A program made the position numbers and the translations under genes. This document shows positions 63,062 to 64,000 of a DNA stretch of 64,000 nt, in pieces. Positions within the stretch are counted from its first letter, which is position 1. Each line of letters begins with the position of its first letter. A model generated the notes under the pieces. It was not told the origin of the DNA. It made no database searches and worked only from the letters and a program-made list of their open reading frames with translations. Source of the DNA: Streptomyces sp. L2 (GTDB lineage: Bacteria; Actinomycetota; Actinomycetes; Streptomycetales; Streptomycetaceae); contig NZ_QBDT01000001.1 in the NCBI RefSeq assembly GCF_004124325.1, forward strand, positions 2,976,001 to 3,040,000, read 5' to 3'.

Positions 63062-63940
63062 ATGAGTTACGGGCAGGGGGGACCCCAGTCTCAGTGGGAT
63101 CCCTGGAAACCGAATTCCCAGCAGCAGCCGTGGAACAGCGGCGGCGACGACGGAACTCCGGACTGGGCCGCCCTCGCGGAGGCCTCGGAGACCCGGAACA
63201 AGCGCCGCAAGTGGCTGTTCATCGGCGGCGGCGCGCTGGCCACGATCGCGATCGGCACCGCCGTCGCGATGGCCGTCGTGTCCGCGAACGGCGACGACAC
63301 CGCCTCCGGCCGGCCCACCAACCTGCCCCCCAGCGCCGCCCTGCCCAGCGGCACGGCCTCGGCGCCGTCCTTCGCGCCCACCAGCGCCCCGCCCCCACTG
63401 GATCCGAAGGACTTCATATCCAGTGTGAAGAAGGACACCGCGCCGCTCGGCCCCACCACCCTCTTCCCCGGCACCCAGCTGACCATGAACAGCACGGTGT
63501 ACAAGAAGGGCGCCACGGCCGACACCAAGAACTGCGCCTCCGCCGCCAACGCCACCCTGCCGAAGGTTCTCACCGCCAACGGCTGTACCCGCCTGATCCG
63601 CGCCACGTACACCAAGGGCGACGTCGCGGTCACCGTCGGTGTCGCCGTCTTCGACACCGAGGCACAGGCGGCGAAGGCGAAGGCCCAGACCGACGACAAG
63701 AGCATCGTGCGCTCCCTGGCCGGCAAGGGCGTCAAGACGTTCTGCGACGGCGCCATCTGCCGCTCGACCCGCAACACCGTCGGCCGCTACGCCTACTTCA
63801 CGATCGCCGGCTTCACAGGCGGGCACAACGTCACCAAGAAGGACACCAAGGTGTTCTCGGCGGGCGACGACCTCCAGGAGTTCACCTTCCGCCAGATCTG
63901 GCGCCGCGGCCAGGCCCAGGCGTCGGCGGCGAGCCAGTAG
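63062..63940 (+). CDS. Membrane-anchored extracytoplasmic protein of unknown function
   Basis: 292 residues from ATG 63062 (MSYGQGGPQSQWDPW); the ribosome site is not obvious. A Gln/Trp/Gly/Pro-rich cytoplasmic tail of ~55 residues is followed by one transmembrane helix (LFIGGGALATIAIGTAVAMAVV), a Ser/Pro/Ala stalk, and a ~180-residue external domain. That domain has two cysteine pairs (DTKNCASAAN ... TANGCTRL and TFCDGAICRST). This layout is frequent in Streptomyces and may sense or bind a ligand, but no family is identified. It is complete; only ~60 bases follow, with nothing visible in them. Confidence 0.8.
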   Translation: MSYGQGGPQSQWDPWKPNSQQQPWNSGGDDGTPDWAALAEASETRNKRRKWLFIGGGALATIAIGTAVAMAVVSANGDDTASGRPTNLPPSAALPSGTASAPSFAPTSAPPPLDPKDFISSVKKDTAPLGPTTLFPGTQLTMNSTVYKKGATADTKNCASAANATLPKVLTANGCTRLIRATYTKGDVAVTVGVAVFDTEAQAAKAKAQTDDKSIVRSLAGKGVKTFCDGAICRSTRNTVGRYAYFTIAGFTGGHNVTKKDTKVFSAGDDLQEFTFRQIWRRGQAQASAASQ

Positions 63941-64000
63941 CGCGCTCTCCCTCTCAGCAGCACCCCGCCGACGGCAGCGAGCGCTTGTTCCGGGCCTCCT

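Overview
The window is high-GC actinobacterial DNA and almost certainly a Streptomyces chromosome. The evidence is GC-biased codon use with many GTG starts, the sporulation regulators BldM and WhiD side by side, paired IMP dehydrogenases (GuaB3 and GuaB), a five-gene Ser/Thr kinase cluster, GroEL1 with a His-rich tail, and a gene order from ribosomal protein L13/S9 through glmM, glmS, acpS, alr, tsa genes, groES/groEL1, whiD, bldM, sigD, guaB and glpD to the kinases. That order matches the S. coelicolor central chromosome as I remember it.

Layout. 70-1623: secreted FG-GAP protein. 1919-13123: five membrane Ser/Thr kinase-family proteins, one of which (7904-10798) is a pseudokinase with a very large insertion. 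A small secreted protein gene sits inside the group on the other strand. 13347-17421: glpD, a nucleotide-sugar dehydrogenase homologue that has lost its catalytic residues, and a small membrane protein. 17502-23164: guaB3, guaB, an ECF sigma factor (SigD-like), bldM and divergent whiD, with a BldN-type promoter before bldM. 23291-30751: accessory metabolism and regulators (LysR, MOSC, SDR, NTF2-like, a large membrane protein, and a TetR regulator with paired operators next to a small membrane protein).

31082-37840 is the most unusual region. It is a tightly coupled plus-strand operon of five genes: SbnA- and SbnB-type 2,3-diaminopropionate enzymes, a 711-residue FAD/NAD(P)-binding protein, a PLP gamma-lyase-family enzyme and a BenE-type transporter. 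No NRPS or siderophore synthetase is present, so it may make or modify a small Dap-derived amino acid.

38081-40309: groES-groEL1 with two CIRCE operators. 40499-43635: tandem lipoprotein deacetylases and a methyltransferase. 43660-44801: a fused, frameshifted remnant of a DGPF (YCII) protein and an ECF sigma factor. 44939-50342: an LCP cell-wall ligase, a tRNA-Gly-like gene with its own terminator, and the t6A genes tsaD-rimI-tsaB plus tsaE, interrupted by a degenerate L,D-transpeptidase-like protein and a probable iron box. 50308-62718: hydrolase, alr, nnr, acpS, a Rpn-like protein, glmS, coaA, a DUF389 protein, glmM, rpsI and rplM. Cell-wall precursor, cofactor and translation genes dominate here. 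63062-63940: a membrane-anchored secreted protein.

A dispersed short repeat with core GCGCGGGGAACTGCGCGA occurs at least seven times in intergenic gaps and shapes several gene ends.
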